Shown here piece by piece: positions 32,591-40,600 of a DNA stretch of 64,000 nt (positions are counted from its first letter, which is position 1; the number at the start of each line of letters is the position of its first letter). Both the position numbers and the translations under genes were made by a program. The notes below the pieces were generated by a model. The model was not told the origin of the DNA. It searched no databases and was given only the letters and a program-made list of their open reading frames with translations. This stretch comes from Pseudobacter sp. GTDB lineage: Bacteria; Bacteroidota; Bacteroidia; Chitinophagales; Chitinophagaceae. Where the stretch lies: NCBI GenBank assembly GCA_017849455.1, contig JAFIGX010000024.1:62001-126000 (forward strand). Direction: 5' to 3'.

Positions 32591-33619
32591 ATGGGGCAGC
32601 CAACAATAGCCATAGCAATCCTGAATTGGAACGGGAAGCGTTACCTGGAGCAATTTCTACCTTCAGTGATAGCATCTACCTATAGCAATAAGGAGATCGT
32701 TGTGATCGACAATGCGTCGGGCGATGATTCCGTTGTTTTTCTGAAGGAACAGTATCCTGACGTGAGGATCATTCAGCTCGACAGGAACTACGGCTTTGCC
32801 CGTGGCTACAATCAAGGATTGAGGCAGGTGAAGGCTGATTATTATGTATTGCTCAATTCCGATGTGGAAGTAATGCCCGGCTGGATAGAACCGGTGCTGG
32901 CATTGATGGAATCGAATAAGAACATCGGGGCCTGTCAGCCTAAACTGTTGCAATACCATAACAGGTCATTGTTCGAATATGCAGGTGGGGCAGGAGGCTG
33001 GCTGGATTACCTGGGCTATCCACTGGCCCGTGGAAGGATCTTCGATGTATGTGAGCAGGACGGCGGACAGTATGATTCGGTAGCTCCGGTCTTCTGGGCC
33101 AGTGGGGCGGCAATGTTCGTAAGGCCTGAGCTGTATCATGAATTGGGTGGACTGGATGAATATTTCTTTGCGCACCAGGAAGAAATAGATCTCTGCTGGA
33201 GGCTGCAACTGGCGGGGTATTCGGTGTATGCCTGTCCGCAGTCGGTGGTGTACCATGTAGGCGGAGGAACGCTTCCCAAAGGCAATGCCCGGAAAGTATT
33301 CCTCAACTTCCGCAATAACCTCATCATGATGGCCAAAAATCTGCCGGCTGGCCAGGCTTTCTGGAAGATCTTTTACCGGTTCTGGCTCGATGCCGTGTCG
33401 GCCTGGAAATCTTTATTCGCCGGTGAGGGCACCTATTTCATTGCGGTACTGAAAGCCCACTTTGCCTTTTTGGGCTGGCTCATTGTCCACCCCAGGAGGA
33501 AAGGCCCATCCTTCAATAAAAAGGCCCGGCTGCAGGGATACCTGCATAAGAGCGTGGTATGGAATCACTTCGTCTGCGGAAAAAAGACATTTGCAGAAAT
33601 TGTTGAGGGGAAAAGCTGA
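32591..33619 (+). CDS. Glycosyltransferase family 2 protein
   Basis: About 342 residues from the ATG at 32591 (MGQPTIAIAILNWNGKRYL); a TTG four codons upstream is ignored. The GT-A fold markers are IAIAILNWNG, IVVIDNASGDDS and VLLNSDVEV (the D-x-D equivalent) followed by ASGAAMFVRPELYHELGGLD and FFAHQEEIDLCWRLQLAGY. This is the rhamnosyltransferase-like GT2 subgroup that adds a sugar from a nucleotide donor to glycans at the inner membrane. The C-terminal region (GTYFIAVLKAHFAFLGWLI) is hydrophobic. It stands alone, without a polysaccharide locus, so the acceptor is unknown. Confidence 0.92.
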   Translation: MGQPTIAIAILNWNGKRYLEQFLPSVIASTYSNKEIVVIDNASGDDSVVFLKEQYPDVRIIQLDRNYGFARGYNQGLRQVKADYYVLLNSDVEVMPGWIEPVLALMESNKNIGACQPKLLQYHNRSLFEYAGGAGGWLDYLGYPLARGRIFDVCEQDGGQYDSVAPVFWASGAAMFVRPELYHELGGLDEYFFAHQEEIDLCWRLQLAGYSVYACPQSVVYHVGGGTLPKGNARKVFLNFRNNLIMMAKNLPAGQAFWKIFYRFWLDAVSAWKSLFAGEGTYFIAVLKAHFAFLGWLIVHPRRKGPSFNKKARLQGYLHKSVVWNHFVCGKKTFAEIVEGKS

Positions 33620-33638
33620 TTTTCTTAACAGGAAGCAT

Positions 33639-33647
33639 TACTTTTGC
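33639..33647 (+). promoter_or_regulatory. Bacteroidota -7 element upstream of the small membrane protein gene
   Basis: TACTTTTGC fits the TAnnTTTG -7 consensus of Bacteroidota sigma-A promoters and lies 16 bases before the ATG at 33664. A good upstream -33 TTTG at the expected spacing is not evident, so this is tentative. Confidence 0.45.
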
Positions 33648-33663
33648 AACGCAATTAATTGTT

Positions 33664-33870
33664 ATGGAGCAACATCTGGAAAAAGACTACCGCGACAAAG
33701 ATTTCAAACGCAACTGGGTTAATTCTTCCGTATTCCTGTTCTACTTACAGGTGTTCTGTATTGCCGCATTTGTATTGGGCGGATGCTATAGTTTATATAA
33801 GCATCGTTATAAAGGCAAGCCAGAGGTGAATGTTCCTGCCAATACCCAGTACACACCGGAATATAAATAG
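33664..33870 (+). CDS. Small single-pass membrane protein
   Basis: 68 residues: a charged N-terminus (MEQHLEKDYRDKDFKRNW), one membrane helix at about 23-44 (SVFLFYLQVFCIAAFVLGGC) and a short basic and polar tail. Not a lipoprotein: the Cys after the helix is not in a lipobox context, and the N-terminus is too long and acidic. The family is not recognised; the regular start, size and promoter-like element upstream support a real gene. It lies between the glycosyltransferase and the tRNA operon. Function unknown. Confidence 0.6.
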   Translation: MEQHLEKDYRDKDFKRNWVNSSVFLFYLQVFCIAAFVLGGCYSLYKHRYKGKPEVNVPANTQYTPEYK

Positions 33871-33892
33871 TTGATCTTTTTGGGATAAAAAT

Positions 33893-33923
33893 TTTGCCGG
33901 AATTATACAATTCCTATTTTTGC
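33893..33923 (+). promoter_or_regulatory. Promoter of the tRNA-Gly/tRNA-Leu operon
   Basis: TTTG at 33893-33896 and TATTTTTGC at 33915-33923 are separated by 18 bases, matching the Bacteroidota TTTG/TAnnTTTG promoter arrangement. It lies 125 bases upstream of tRNA-Gly. Confidence 0.65.
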
Positions 33924-34048
33924 ACTCCCAATAAAAAAACAGTTCTTTAAAGATATTCGTTTGAGGATTAGGAGTTAGGGATTCAGGAGTAGATCACAAA
34001 ATGTATCGGGCGCCTGGATCGACTACGCTAAAGCTTCAGCGATTAAAT

Positions 34049-34121
34049 GCGGAAGTAGCTCAGCTGGTAGAGCATCACCTTGCCAAGGTGAGGGTCGCGG
34101 GTTCGAATCTCGTCTTCCGCT
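34049..34121 (+). tRNA. tRNA-Gly (anticodon GCC)
   Basis: The acceptor GCGGAAG pairs with CTTCCGC with T as discriminator. The D arm reads GCTCAGCTGGTAGAGC. The anticodon stem CACCT/AGGTG encloses TGCCA with GCC. The T loop is GTTCGAATC. The 73-base length is normal; CCA is not encoded. A hairpin follows within ten bases, and tRNA-Leu(TAA) lies 87 bases downstream. Confidence 0.96.
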
Positions 34122-34127
34122 CTTCAG

Positions 34128-34163
34128 ATTCCATCCTGCCAGCATGCGGGATGGAATTTTTTG
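34128..34163 (+). terminator. Terminator-like hairpin between the two tRNA genes
   Basis: ATTCCATCCTGC pairs with GCGGGATGGAAT (one G-T pair) around a six-base loop at 34140-34145 and is followed by TTTTTTG. It may end the tRNA-Gly transcript or act as a processing site. Confidence 0.75.
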
Positions 34164-34208
34164 TTTGTGGCAGTCTGTGAAGAACAGGCTATCACCGATC
34201 AATGGTTT

Positions 34209-34294
34209 ACCCGGGTGGTGGAACTGGTAGACACGCAGGACTTAAAATCCTGTTCCCCGCAACGGGAGTGTGGGTTCAACTCCCATCCCGGGTA
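34209..34294 (+). tRNA. tRNA-Leu (anticodon TAA)
   Basis: The acceptor ACCCGGG pairs with CCCGGGT with A as discriminator. The D arm contains GGAACTGGTAGACAC. The stem CAGGA/TCCTG encloses CTTAAAA with TAA at 34-36. A class-II variable arm (TTCCCCGCAACGGGAGT) and the T loop GTTCAACTC complete an 86-base tRNA-Leu. Confidence 0.96.
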
Positions 34295-34310
34295 CAGACA
34301 GTCAATCAGA

Positions 34311-34346
34311 TACAAAGGCCGCCTTTAGGCGGCCTTTGTATTTTTA
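34311..34346 (+). terminator. Intrinsic terminator of the tRNA operon
   Basis: TACAAAGGCCGCC, loop TTTA, GGCGGCCTTTGTA: a perfect 13-base stem followed by TTTTT. It starts 17 bases after tRNA-Leu(TAA). Confidence 0.93.
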
Positions 34347-34723
34347 AAATATTTTCAAACAAATCAGACTCATCCTATTTCAAATGTTTGAAAGTATCGA
34401 TGCGAAATCAAAGAACGTAATTCGTATATACCTAAGGTAAATCAATTTTATTATCTGCCGAATCAATATTCTTCAATTTACTTTTCTTTGTTGATGTAAT
34501 GAAAAAGCATAATGAATGGCCGCTACCTGGGCATGCTTAACCTTTGCAACTTTAGCAAGCCCCCGCATGCTTATCCCTGATTTTCCCAATGATCTTTTCG
34601 GGCTTCATAGAATTTTTGTCCGATTTTCTACTTTTGAACTGTACATTTTATTGGAAAACCGGCATTATTTTCTTGTAAAATTTTACCATAGCTTGCAATA
34701 ACGAACAAAACGAAAGAATTTAA
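34347..34723. other. Upstream region of the second ECF/FecR/Sus locus
   Basis: An AT-rich 377-base gap. TACTTTTG at 34629-34636 fits the -7 consensus and lies 88 bases before the sigma gene, but no -33 element at the right distance is clear. A 61-codon frame at 34516-34701 has no gene-like features. Nothing else is seen. Confidence 0.5.
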
Positions 34724-35341
34724 TTGTCAACAGGCCAACCATACGAAGAAAGGGGGGTGCTTTTGCGTATAGCGGAAGGGGACCATGTAGCCTACAGGCA
34801 ATTCTTTGACGCGAATTACGCAGGACTTACCTTTTTCGCTCATTCCATTATCGGCAATATGACCGATGCGGAGGATATTGTGCAGGAGGCCTTCTTCAGA
34901 CTATGGATGAAAAGGCAAACACTACACTCCAAAGGTAATCTCCGCTCTTTTCTTTATACAATGATCAGGAATGCCTGTTTTGACTATATCCGACGACTGC
35001 AAACTCGCTCTGCACGCCAGGAAGAGATCCAATACCTGGCCATGCAGGACAAACATTTTCTGGAAGCCACCGTTTTGTACGAAGAATTGCTGCAACTGCT
35101 GGTAAAAGAAATAGACGCGCTTCCTGAGAAATACCGTGCCGTCGTCACCCTGATCTTCATAGAAGGGTTGAGTTATGCGGAGATCAGTAACCGGCTCAAT
35201 CTTCCAGAAGCTACCGTGCGCAAGCAAAAGGAGCGGGCGCTCCGATTGCTGAACCAGGCCATCCTATCCCGGAACGATCTTCCTTCCTGGGTCGTTGTCG
35301 CCCATTTGATTTTTTTGGCGGAGTTTGTCACAAAGGCTTAA
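34724..35341 (+). CDS. RNA polymerase ECF-type sigma factor
   Basis: 205 residues starting at TTG (MSTGQPYEERGVLLRIAEGD); no ATG lies before region 2. Region 2 spans about 20-85 (YRQFFDANYAGLTFFAHSII, DAEDIVQEAFFRLWMKRQ). Region 4 lies at 130-180 with the helix-turn-helix LSYAEISNRLNLPEATVRKQ. Like the sigma at 9465 it ends in a hydrophobic tail (WVVVAHLIFLAEF). It heads the long locus that includes FecR, SusC, SusD, two TlpA-type proteins and an M16 peptidase, and is its likely activator. The FecR ATG lies 25 bases downstream. Confidence 0.92.
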   Translation: MSTGQPYEERGVLLRIAEGDHVAYRQFFDANYAGLTFFAHSIIGNMTDAEDIVQEAFFRLWMKRQTLHSKGNLRSFLYTMIRNACFDYIRRLQTRSARQEEIQYLAMQDKHFLEATVLYEELLQLLVKEIDALPEKYRAVVTLIFIEGLSYAEISNRLNLPEATVRKQKERALRLLNQAILSRNDLPSWVVVAHLIFLAEFVTKA

Positions 35342-35365
35342 GTGCGACGTATTATTTGTACAACG

Positions 35366-36655
35366 ATGTCAGAAATCACTATTCATACAGAGATTCTTGC
35401 TCTTCTATACAAACAGGTAAAGGATGAGCCGCTTTCCGCTGAGGAGTATGCCCGCCTCCGTGAATGGGAGGCTTTATCCCCTCATATTAGCAACCTTGTT
35501 GAACGGATACAGAACGATAAAGAACTGTTGAAGGACCTTTCCGAACGGTATTCTCTCGACAAAGGAAAAGCATGGCAAAAACTCGCTTCCCGGATTGCTG
35601 AAAATCGAGCGTTTGATGTTACCACCCCTCGTATTCCCTTCTTACGACACTGGTGGGCTGCGGCTTCCATTATCCTATTGCTGGGCATTGGGACCTACTT
35701 CTGGATAACCAATAAAAAAAATACTCCACCGGCTTATGTGGCGGCACAAACCGCGGATATTGCACCCGGTAAAAACGGTGCGATCCTCACGCTGGCAAAT
35801 GGTATGCAGGTAGTGCTCGACAGCATGGGTAACGGAGTGATCGCTAAGCAGAACGGGGCGCAGGTGCGGCTCAACGACGGTAGATTGGCCTATGATCCTA
35901 CCGGGTCAGCATCTGGTGAAGTGGTGTACAATACCATGACCACGCCGAAAGGCCGACAGTTTCAGGTGGTATTGCCGGATGGCACAAAGGTGTGGCTGAA
36001 CGCGGCAAGCTCCATTACCTATCCTACCGTATTTAATGGAGAAGAACGACAGGTACAGATTTCGGGAGAAGTTTATCTCGAAGTAGCGAAAAACCCGAAA
36101 ATGCCCTTCCGTGTTAATGTGAATGGTAAGGCTGAAGTGGAAGTGCTGGGTACGCATTTCAATGTGAATGCTTATGATGATGAGATAAGCATCAATACGA
36201 CTTTATTAGAAGGATCTGTTCGGGTGATGCAAACTCCGGTAGGTCATAAGACACAAACAGGAAACAATAATTCATCACAGGTCATGGCTTCTGACCGACC
36301 TGTAATCCTCAAACCCGGTCAGCAGGCGCAGATTTCAAATGTAAGTGATAGGGCAGAAGATGGGACCACGGCTAAAAGTGGCATTAAAGTAGTAGATGAT
36401 GCTGATATAGATAAAGCTTTAGCCTGGAAAAAAGGCTGGTTCAATTTCAATGATGCAAATTTATATGATGTTATGCGTCAATTGGAAAGATGGTATGACA
36501 TTAAGGTCAAATATGAAGGAAGTATTCCTGATGTTAAATTCAAAGGAGAAATGGACAGGGGGGTTCATTTGTCAGGTATACTTACTTTGTTTTCATCAGA
36601 TTTTAAGATCAAAACAAAGTTAGACGGAAGAACATTGATTATTTCTGGAGATTAG
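35366..36655 (+). CDS. FecR-family anti-sigma regulator
   Basis: About 429 residues from the ATG at 35366 (MSEITIHTEILALLYKQV); a GTG eight codons upstream is less likely. One membrane helix lies near residues 95-115 (WWAAASIILLLGIGTYFWI). The periplasmic FecR domain contains FQVVLPDGTKVWLNAASSIT, RQVQISGEVYLEV and VEVLGTHFNVNAY. The C-terminal DUF4974-type domain is NLYDVMRQLERWYDIKVKYE. It should sense the state of the SusC protein encoded at 37030 through that protein's STN domain and control the sigma factor encoded just before it. A 374-base gap with a decayed susC fragment separates it from susC. Confidence 0.93.
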   Translation: MSEITIHTEILALLYKQVKDEPLSAEEYARLREWEALSPHISNLVERIQNDKELLKDLSERYSLDKGKAWQKLASRIAENRAFDVTTPRIPFLRHWWAAASIILLLGIGTYFWITNKKNTPPAYVAAQTADIAPGKNGAILTLANGMQVVLDSMGNGVIAKQNGAQVRLNDGRLAYDPTGSASGEVVYNTMTTPKGRQFQVVLPDGTKVWLNAASSITYPTVFNGEERQVQISGEVYLEVAKNPKMPFRVNVNGKAEVEVLGTHFNVNAYDDEISINTTLLEGSVRVMQTPVGHKTQTGNNNSSQVMASDRPVILKPGQQAQISNVSDRAEDGTTAKSGIKVVDDADIDKALAWKKGWFNFNDANLYDVMRQLERWYDIKVKYEGSIPDVKFKGEMDRGVHLSGILTLFSSDFKIKTKLDGRTLIISGD

Positions 36656-36697
36656 ATTAATGCCTTTCCTATTGCCAGGTTACCTAAGAGGTGTTAA

Positions 36698-36847
36698 AGG
36701 CCAATAACAAGCTCACATTTTGTTTATTTTCTGGATACCATGATTGTTGATGATGATCTCTTATACGATGGGGATAATACTATTATTAATCCAAATGATA
36801 TAGAGAGTACTATAATTATAAAAGATGCATCATCTTCATCTGTTTGA
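36698..36847 (+). pseudogene. SusC plug-domain fragment
   Basis: Between a TAA at 36695 and a TGA at 36845 the frame encodes a peptide containing MIVDDDLLYDGD, INPNDIES and IIIKDASSSSV. In SusC plugs the corresponding stretch reads like D-x-x-x-Y-x-G-x-x-x-x-INPNDIESIT-x-LKDA; the functional susC genes in this window have NPNDVESITVLKDA and PQEIQDITILKDA. There is no signal peptide, no barrel and no homologous sequence on either side. It is a remnant of a susC-type gene just upstream of the intact one, unless a very short peptide is still made. Confidence 0.65.
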
Positions 36848-36927
36848 GCCGTAGGGGCTGATGAAAACAGAAAACCGGGTGGAAAATATTAATGGTTTGA
36901 TAAAACTTATTGTAAAATATTCCCAAA

Positions 36928-36962
36928 CAAAAAAGCCAGTGATGGTTGCAACATCGCTGGCT
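36928..36962 (-). terminator. Terminator-like hairpin in the susC leader, oriented for the minus strand
   Basis: AGCCAGTGATG (36934-36944) and CATCGCTGGCT (36952-36962) form an 11-base stem with one G-T pair and a seven-base loop. On the minus strand it is followed by TTTTTTG, the shape of an intrinsic terminator. No minus-strand gene ends here, so it may stop antisense transcripts or act as a leader structure of the susC mRNA 68 bases downstream. Confidence 0.6.
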
Positions 36963-37029
36963 GTATTGGCAACTAGAACTAAGTAGTCCCTGGAGGACAT
37001 TTTTCTATCACCAAAATCACTGCAAAAGT

Positions 37030-40000
37030 ATGCTAAAAACTGCAATTTGTATGTGGCCGGCCTGGTGGAGGCACCCATACATTACCAAAACTCTGTTAGT
37101 TATGAAGCTAACTGTGCTTTTTTTAACTGTCGGCCTATTGAATGTGTCGGCCAAAGGGCTCTCCCAGTATGTCAGTTACTCTTCTAAAAATGCTCCTTTG
37201 GAACAAATTTTTGAGCATGTTAAACATCAAACAGGTTATGCTTTTTTGTATAGACAAGAATCCATTGCCGGAATCAAGCCCATTTCCATTAAGGCGGAAA
37301 ATATGCCGTTGGTTGATTTTTTGAATTTGCTGTTTAAAGATCAACCCCTGGAATATAGGGTTCAGAGCAAAACTATTTACGTTTTCAGAACTTCTTCCAT
37401 TTCCGGTTCTTCTACCTGGCAACCTGGTAATACTACAGGTATCACTTCGGTTTCTCCGGATACATTGGTTACTGTTCGTGGACGGGTGCTTGATGAAAAT
37501 GGAAAGCCTGTGGCGGGTGCAAATGTTGTTTTAAAGCCGTCAAATGCAGCACTGGCAACCAATGAAATGGGCGTCTTTCAAATTCCAAATATCACTCCCG
37601 GAAATTATACCATTGAGGTGACGAGCGTCGGCTTTGCAAATGCTGCAAAGAAGGTTGTGATCGGCAATACACAAGGTGACGTAACGATTGTTTTAAAAAA
37701 ACAGGTCAAAGAATTAGAAGAGGTGGTGGTTTCCACCGGTTACAGCATTAAAAAAATAGGAGAGCTTACCGGCTCGGTGCAGAAAATATCCGGTGATGTT
37801 TTAAGAAAAGGGCTGACCACATCCGATCCAGTATCGCTTCTTAAGGGACGTGTTACAGGATTATATATTTCTGAACAGAATGCAGGCGATCCAACAAGCA
37901 GCGGAGGACAAATGTTCGTTCGGGGGCAAAGTAGTATTGCCGGCGTAGGCGTTGATCAGATCAATGAATTTGTAATGCCTAATCTAAGCTACGGGCCATT
38001 GATCGTGCTGGATGGGGTGATCATGCCCAACCAGAACTTGAAAGAACTCGTGACTCCACAGGAAATACAGGATATCACTATTCTAAAAGATGCAGCAGCA
38101 ACTGCTATTTATGGTTCCAGGGCAGCGGCAGGTGTGCTGGTGGTCACTACCAAAAGAGGACGTGCAGAAAGTCCCCGCATAAGTGTAGAAGTAAAATATA
38201 GCATCAATAAACCCAACCTGGGGACCATGCGTTACCTGAGCGGTCCGGAATTGTATGCCGTACAAAAAGATTTTTTTACTGAAGATTATAAGCAAAACAA
38301 TGCCAGTCTATCCCCCCGATACCCAACATTGGACGATTACCTGAAATATGCATTACCAACGCAGGCAGAAGTTGGCAACTCTTACGATTGGTCCAGATTT
38401 GCATTTATCAGCACCAACACAAAAGAAGTAAATGTTTCAGCAAGCGGTGGAAACGATAAAACTAAATATTATGTAGGCGGAACCTACTATAATGAACAAT
38501 CAACAGGTATTCAAAATGGATTGATCAGAAAGACGTTTCGTTTGAACCTGGACAGTCGTCTGACAAACAAGCTATCTGTCAATTTATCCATTAACGGCAT
38601 TCTCAACAATGGTCTCCGCGATATGGACAGGAACATCGACAAGCTATATTCGATTGTACCCTGGGCAAATCCTTATAATGCGGATGGATCACTTAAACGA
38701 ACACTTAAATATAAAATGGGCGGATTACAGCGTGAAACGGATAATCCACTTTTCAATAAACAATACAATTTTGAGAAAGTGCAGTCCCAATTGTTATTCG
38801 GGTCTGCAAGATTAGAATATAAATTTACCGACTGGCTGAGCTTCGCAAGCACCAATTCCGGCAACCTGAATTTTAATAAAAATGAGCAATACATCGATGT
38901 AAGAACATATTCCGGGGGAACGGTGTCTTTTGCGCCTCAGGGGTTTCTCGGAACCAAGACCACTAATTTATTTTCTTACCTCACATCCAACCAGTTGAAT
39001 TTTCAAAAGATGATCGGCGATCATTCTTTTCGTGCACTGGCTGCAGTTGAATTCGGCGAAACTTCATTTGAAGATATAACAGTGAACGTGAACCAGGTGC
39101 GTGCTGGATATCCCGTAATTTCTTTAGGGAGACAGGTTGGAGGAAATGTTGATTTTTCTATTTATGGCACTCCTCCAACCAAAGCTCAAAATATCGAAGG
39201 AGGCAAAGATAAAAAAGCTGTTTTTTCAGCATTGGGAGAAGTAGGATATACTTTTAAAGATCGCTATAGTCTCAGCGCTTCACTTCGCACAGATGCCTCA
39301 AGCAGTTTTGGACGGAATAGACGATATGGTACATTTTATTCTGGCGGAGCAGCATGGATCATCAGCAATGAACATTTCATGGAAAATGTAAAATGGATCA
39401 GCAGTTTGAAACTGCGGGCAAACTATGGGACAAGTGGCTCACAACTCGGCGATAATTTTCTTACCAGAACCCTGTATGACCCGACATACACATACAGTAC
39501 GCAAGGTGCAGCAATTATTTCTGTGTTGGGCAATCCAGATTTAAGATGGGAAGTCACCAAAACATTAAGCGGCGGTATCGACCTGGAATTGTTTAAACGT
39601 ATCGATGCCACCGTTGATCTGTATACTCGCCGGTCGGAAGACCTGTTGCAGAGGGTAACCCTACCATCTCTTACCGGCTTTCCTTCCCAATGGCAGAATG
39701 TTGCGAGCGTCAAGAACTGGGGGTTAGAAGTGCTGATCAATTCCCAGAACATCACCAAAAAGAATTTCCAGTGGACCACCTCATTTAACTTTAGCTATAA
39801 TAAAAACCAGATCATTAGTGTAGCGAACGATTCTCTCAAACAAGGATTTTATAGGGCAAATAGTTTCTACCTGTTCAAAGGTGATGATATCAACACGCTG
39901 AAGGCTGTTAAATATGCTGGCGTGGACCCACAAACTGGTAAACCATTGTTTGAAAAACTGATCTTCGATTCCAAAGGCGTGAAGACAGGCGTACAATATG

Positions 40001-40581
40001 TGAATACACTTGCAGAAGTGGATGCTGCAACAGACAGCCGTCAATTCCAGACGATCGGAACATTCCAGCCGAAATTTTATGGTGGGCTTACCAATACGTT
40101 TACTTATAAGCAATTTTCTCTCAGCGTATTGATCACCTATGCTTTTAAATACATTATGACGGATCGATCAGCCGAGTCTAACCAGGGAACCAGTCTTACC
40201 ACCTATAACCAGCTTGCTTATAGAAAAAGCCAGGTACCCTGGACGAAGCCCGGGCAGACGAATGCCACTGAGCCATGGTTTTATTACCATGCCACGACTG
40301 ATTATTTCGGATCAAGCAAGTATATGCATGATGCCAGCAATGCATCACTGCGCAACGTGCGCGTAAGTTACGATCTCCCCGGCTCATTAATGAGCCGGTT
40401 GAAGCTAACGAACTGCACTGTGTATCTGAGCGGTGATAACCTTTATACCATTTACTCAAAAGATATAGTTGCTTCAAGCCCGGAAGGCCCTCCGGTGGGG
40501 CAGGCACAGGATTTCGGTAATTCGAGTTTTGGATTAGGAATCCCCCGCAGGTACGTCATCGGTGTTCAGGTCACATTTTAG
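37030..40581 (+). CDS. SusC/RagA-family TonB-linked outer membrane transporter
   Basis: About 1183 residues from the ATG at 37030 (MLKTAICMWPAWWRHP); the long N-terminal leader before KTLLVMKLTVLFLTVGLLN is normal for Chitinophagaceae SusC. An STN domain lies at about 50-115 (YVSYSSKNAPLEQIFEHVKH), then a carboxypeptidase-regulatory-like domain (VRGRVLDENGKPVAGANVVL). The plug has GPLIVLDGVI and PQEIQDITILKDAAATAIYG, followed by VLVVTTKRG, and the barrel ends in GIPRRYVIGVQVTF. The STN domain implies signalling to the FecR encoded upstream. Neighbouring thioredoxin and M16 peptidase genes suggest a peptide ligand rather than a glycan; that is inference. Confidence 0.95.
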   Translation: MLKTAICMWPAWWRHPYITKTLLVMKLTVLFLTVGLLNVSAKGLSQYVSYSSKNAPLEQIFEHVKHQTGYAFLYRQESIAGIKPISIKAENMPLVDFLNLLFKDQPLEYRVQSKTIYVFRTSSISGSSTWQPGNTTGITSVSPDTLVTVRGRVLDENGKPVAGANVVLKPSNAALATNEMGVFQIPNITPGNYTIEVTSVGFANAAKKVVIGNTQGDVTIVLKKQVKELEEVVVSTGYSIKKIGELTGSVQKISGDVLRKGLTTSDPVSLLKGRVTGLYISEQNAGDPTSSGGQMFVRGQSSIAGVGVDQINEFVMPNLSYGPLIVLDGVIMPNQNLKELVTPQEIQDITILKDAAATAIYGSRAAAGVLVVTTKRGRAESPRISVEVKYSINKPNLGTMRYLSGPELYAVQKDFFTEDYKQNNASLSPRYPTLDDYLKYALPTQAEVGNSYDWSRFAFISTNTKEVNVSASGGNDKTKYYVGGTYYNEQSTGIQNGLIRKTFRLNLDSRLTNKLSVNLSINGILNNGLRDMDRNIDKLYSIVPWANPYNADGSLKRTLKYKMGGLQRETDNPLFNKQYNFEKVQSQLLFGSARLEYKFTDWLSFASTNSGNLNFNKNEQYIDVRTYSGGTVSFAPQGFLGTKTTNLFSYLTSNQLNFQKMIGDHSFRALAAVEFGETSFEDITVNVNQVRAGYPVISLGRQVGGNVDFSIYGTPPTKAQNIEGGKDKKAVFSALGEVGYTFKDRYSLSASLRTDASSSFGRNRRYGTFYSGGAAWIISNEHFMENVKWISSLKLRANYGTSGSQLGDNFLTRTLYDPTYTYSTQGAAIISVLGNPDLRWEVTKTLSGGIDLELFKRIDATVDLYTRRSEDLLQRVTLPSLTGFPSQWQNVASVKNWGLEVLINSQNITKKNFQWTTSFNFSYNKNQIISVANDSLKQGFYRANSFYLFKGDDINTLKAVKYAGVDPQTGKPLFEKLIFDSKGVKTGVQYVNTLAEVDAATDSRQFQTIGTFQPKFYGGLTNTFTYKQFSLSVLITYAFKYIMTDRSAESNQGTSLTTYNQLAYRKSQVPWTKPGQTNATEPWFYYHATTDYFGSSKYMHDASNASLRNVRVSYDLPGSLMSRLKLTNCTVYLSGDNLYTIYSKDIVASSPEGPPVGQAQDFGNSSFGLGIPRRYVIGVQVTF

Positions 40582-40600
40582 GTCAATCAAACGTTTTATA

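Noticed and set aside
34516..34701. A 61-codon gene upstream of the second sigma factor
   Set aside because: Hydrophobic, phenylalanine-rich translation of AT-rich DNA with no family features; the region is better explained as a promoter region.
36836..37078. An 80-codon minus-strand gene in the susC leader
   Set aside because: It spans a terminator-type hairpin and the susC start region; composition and content are not protein-like.
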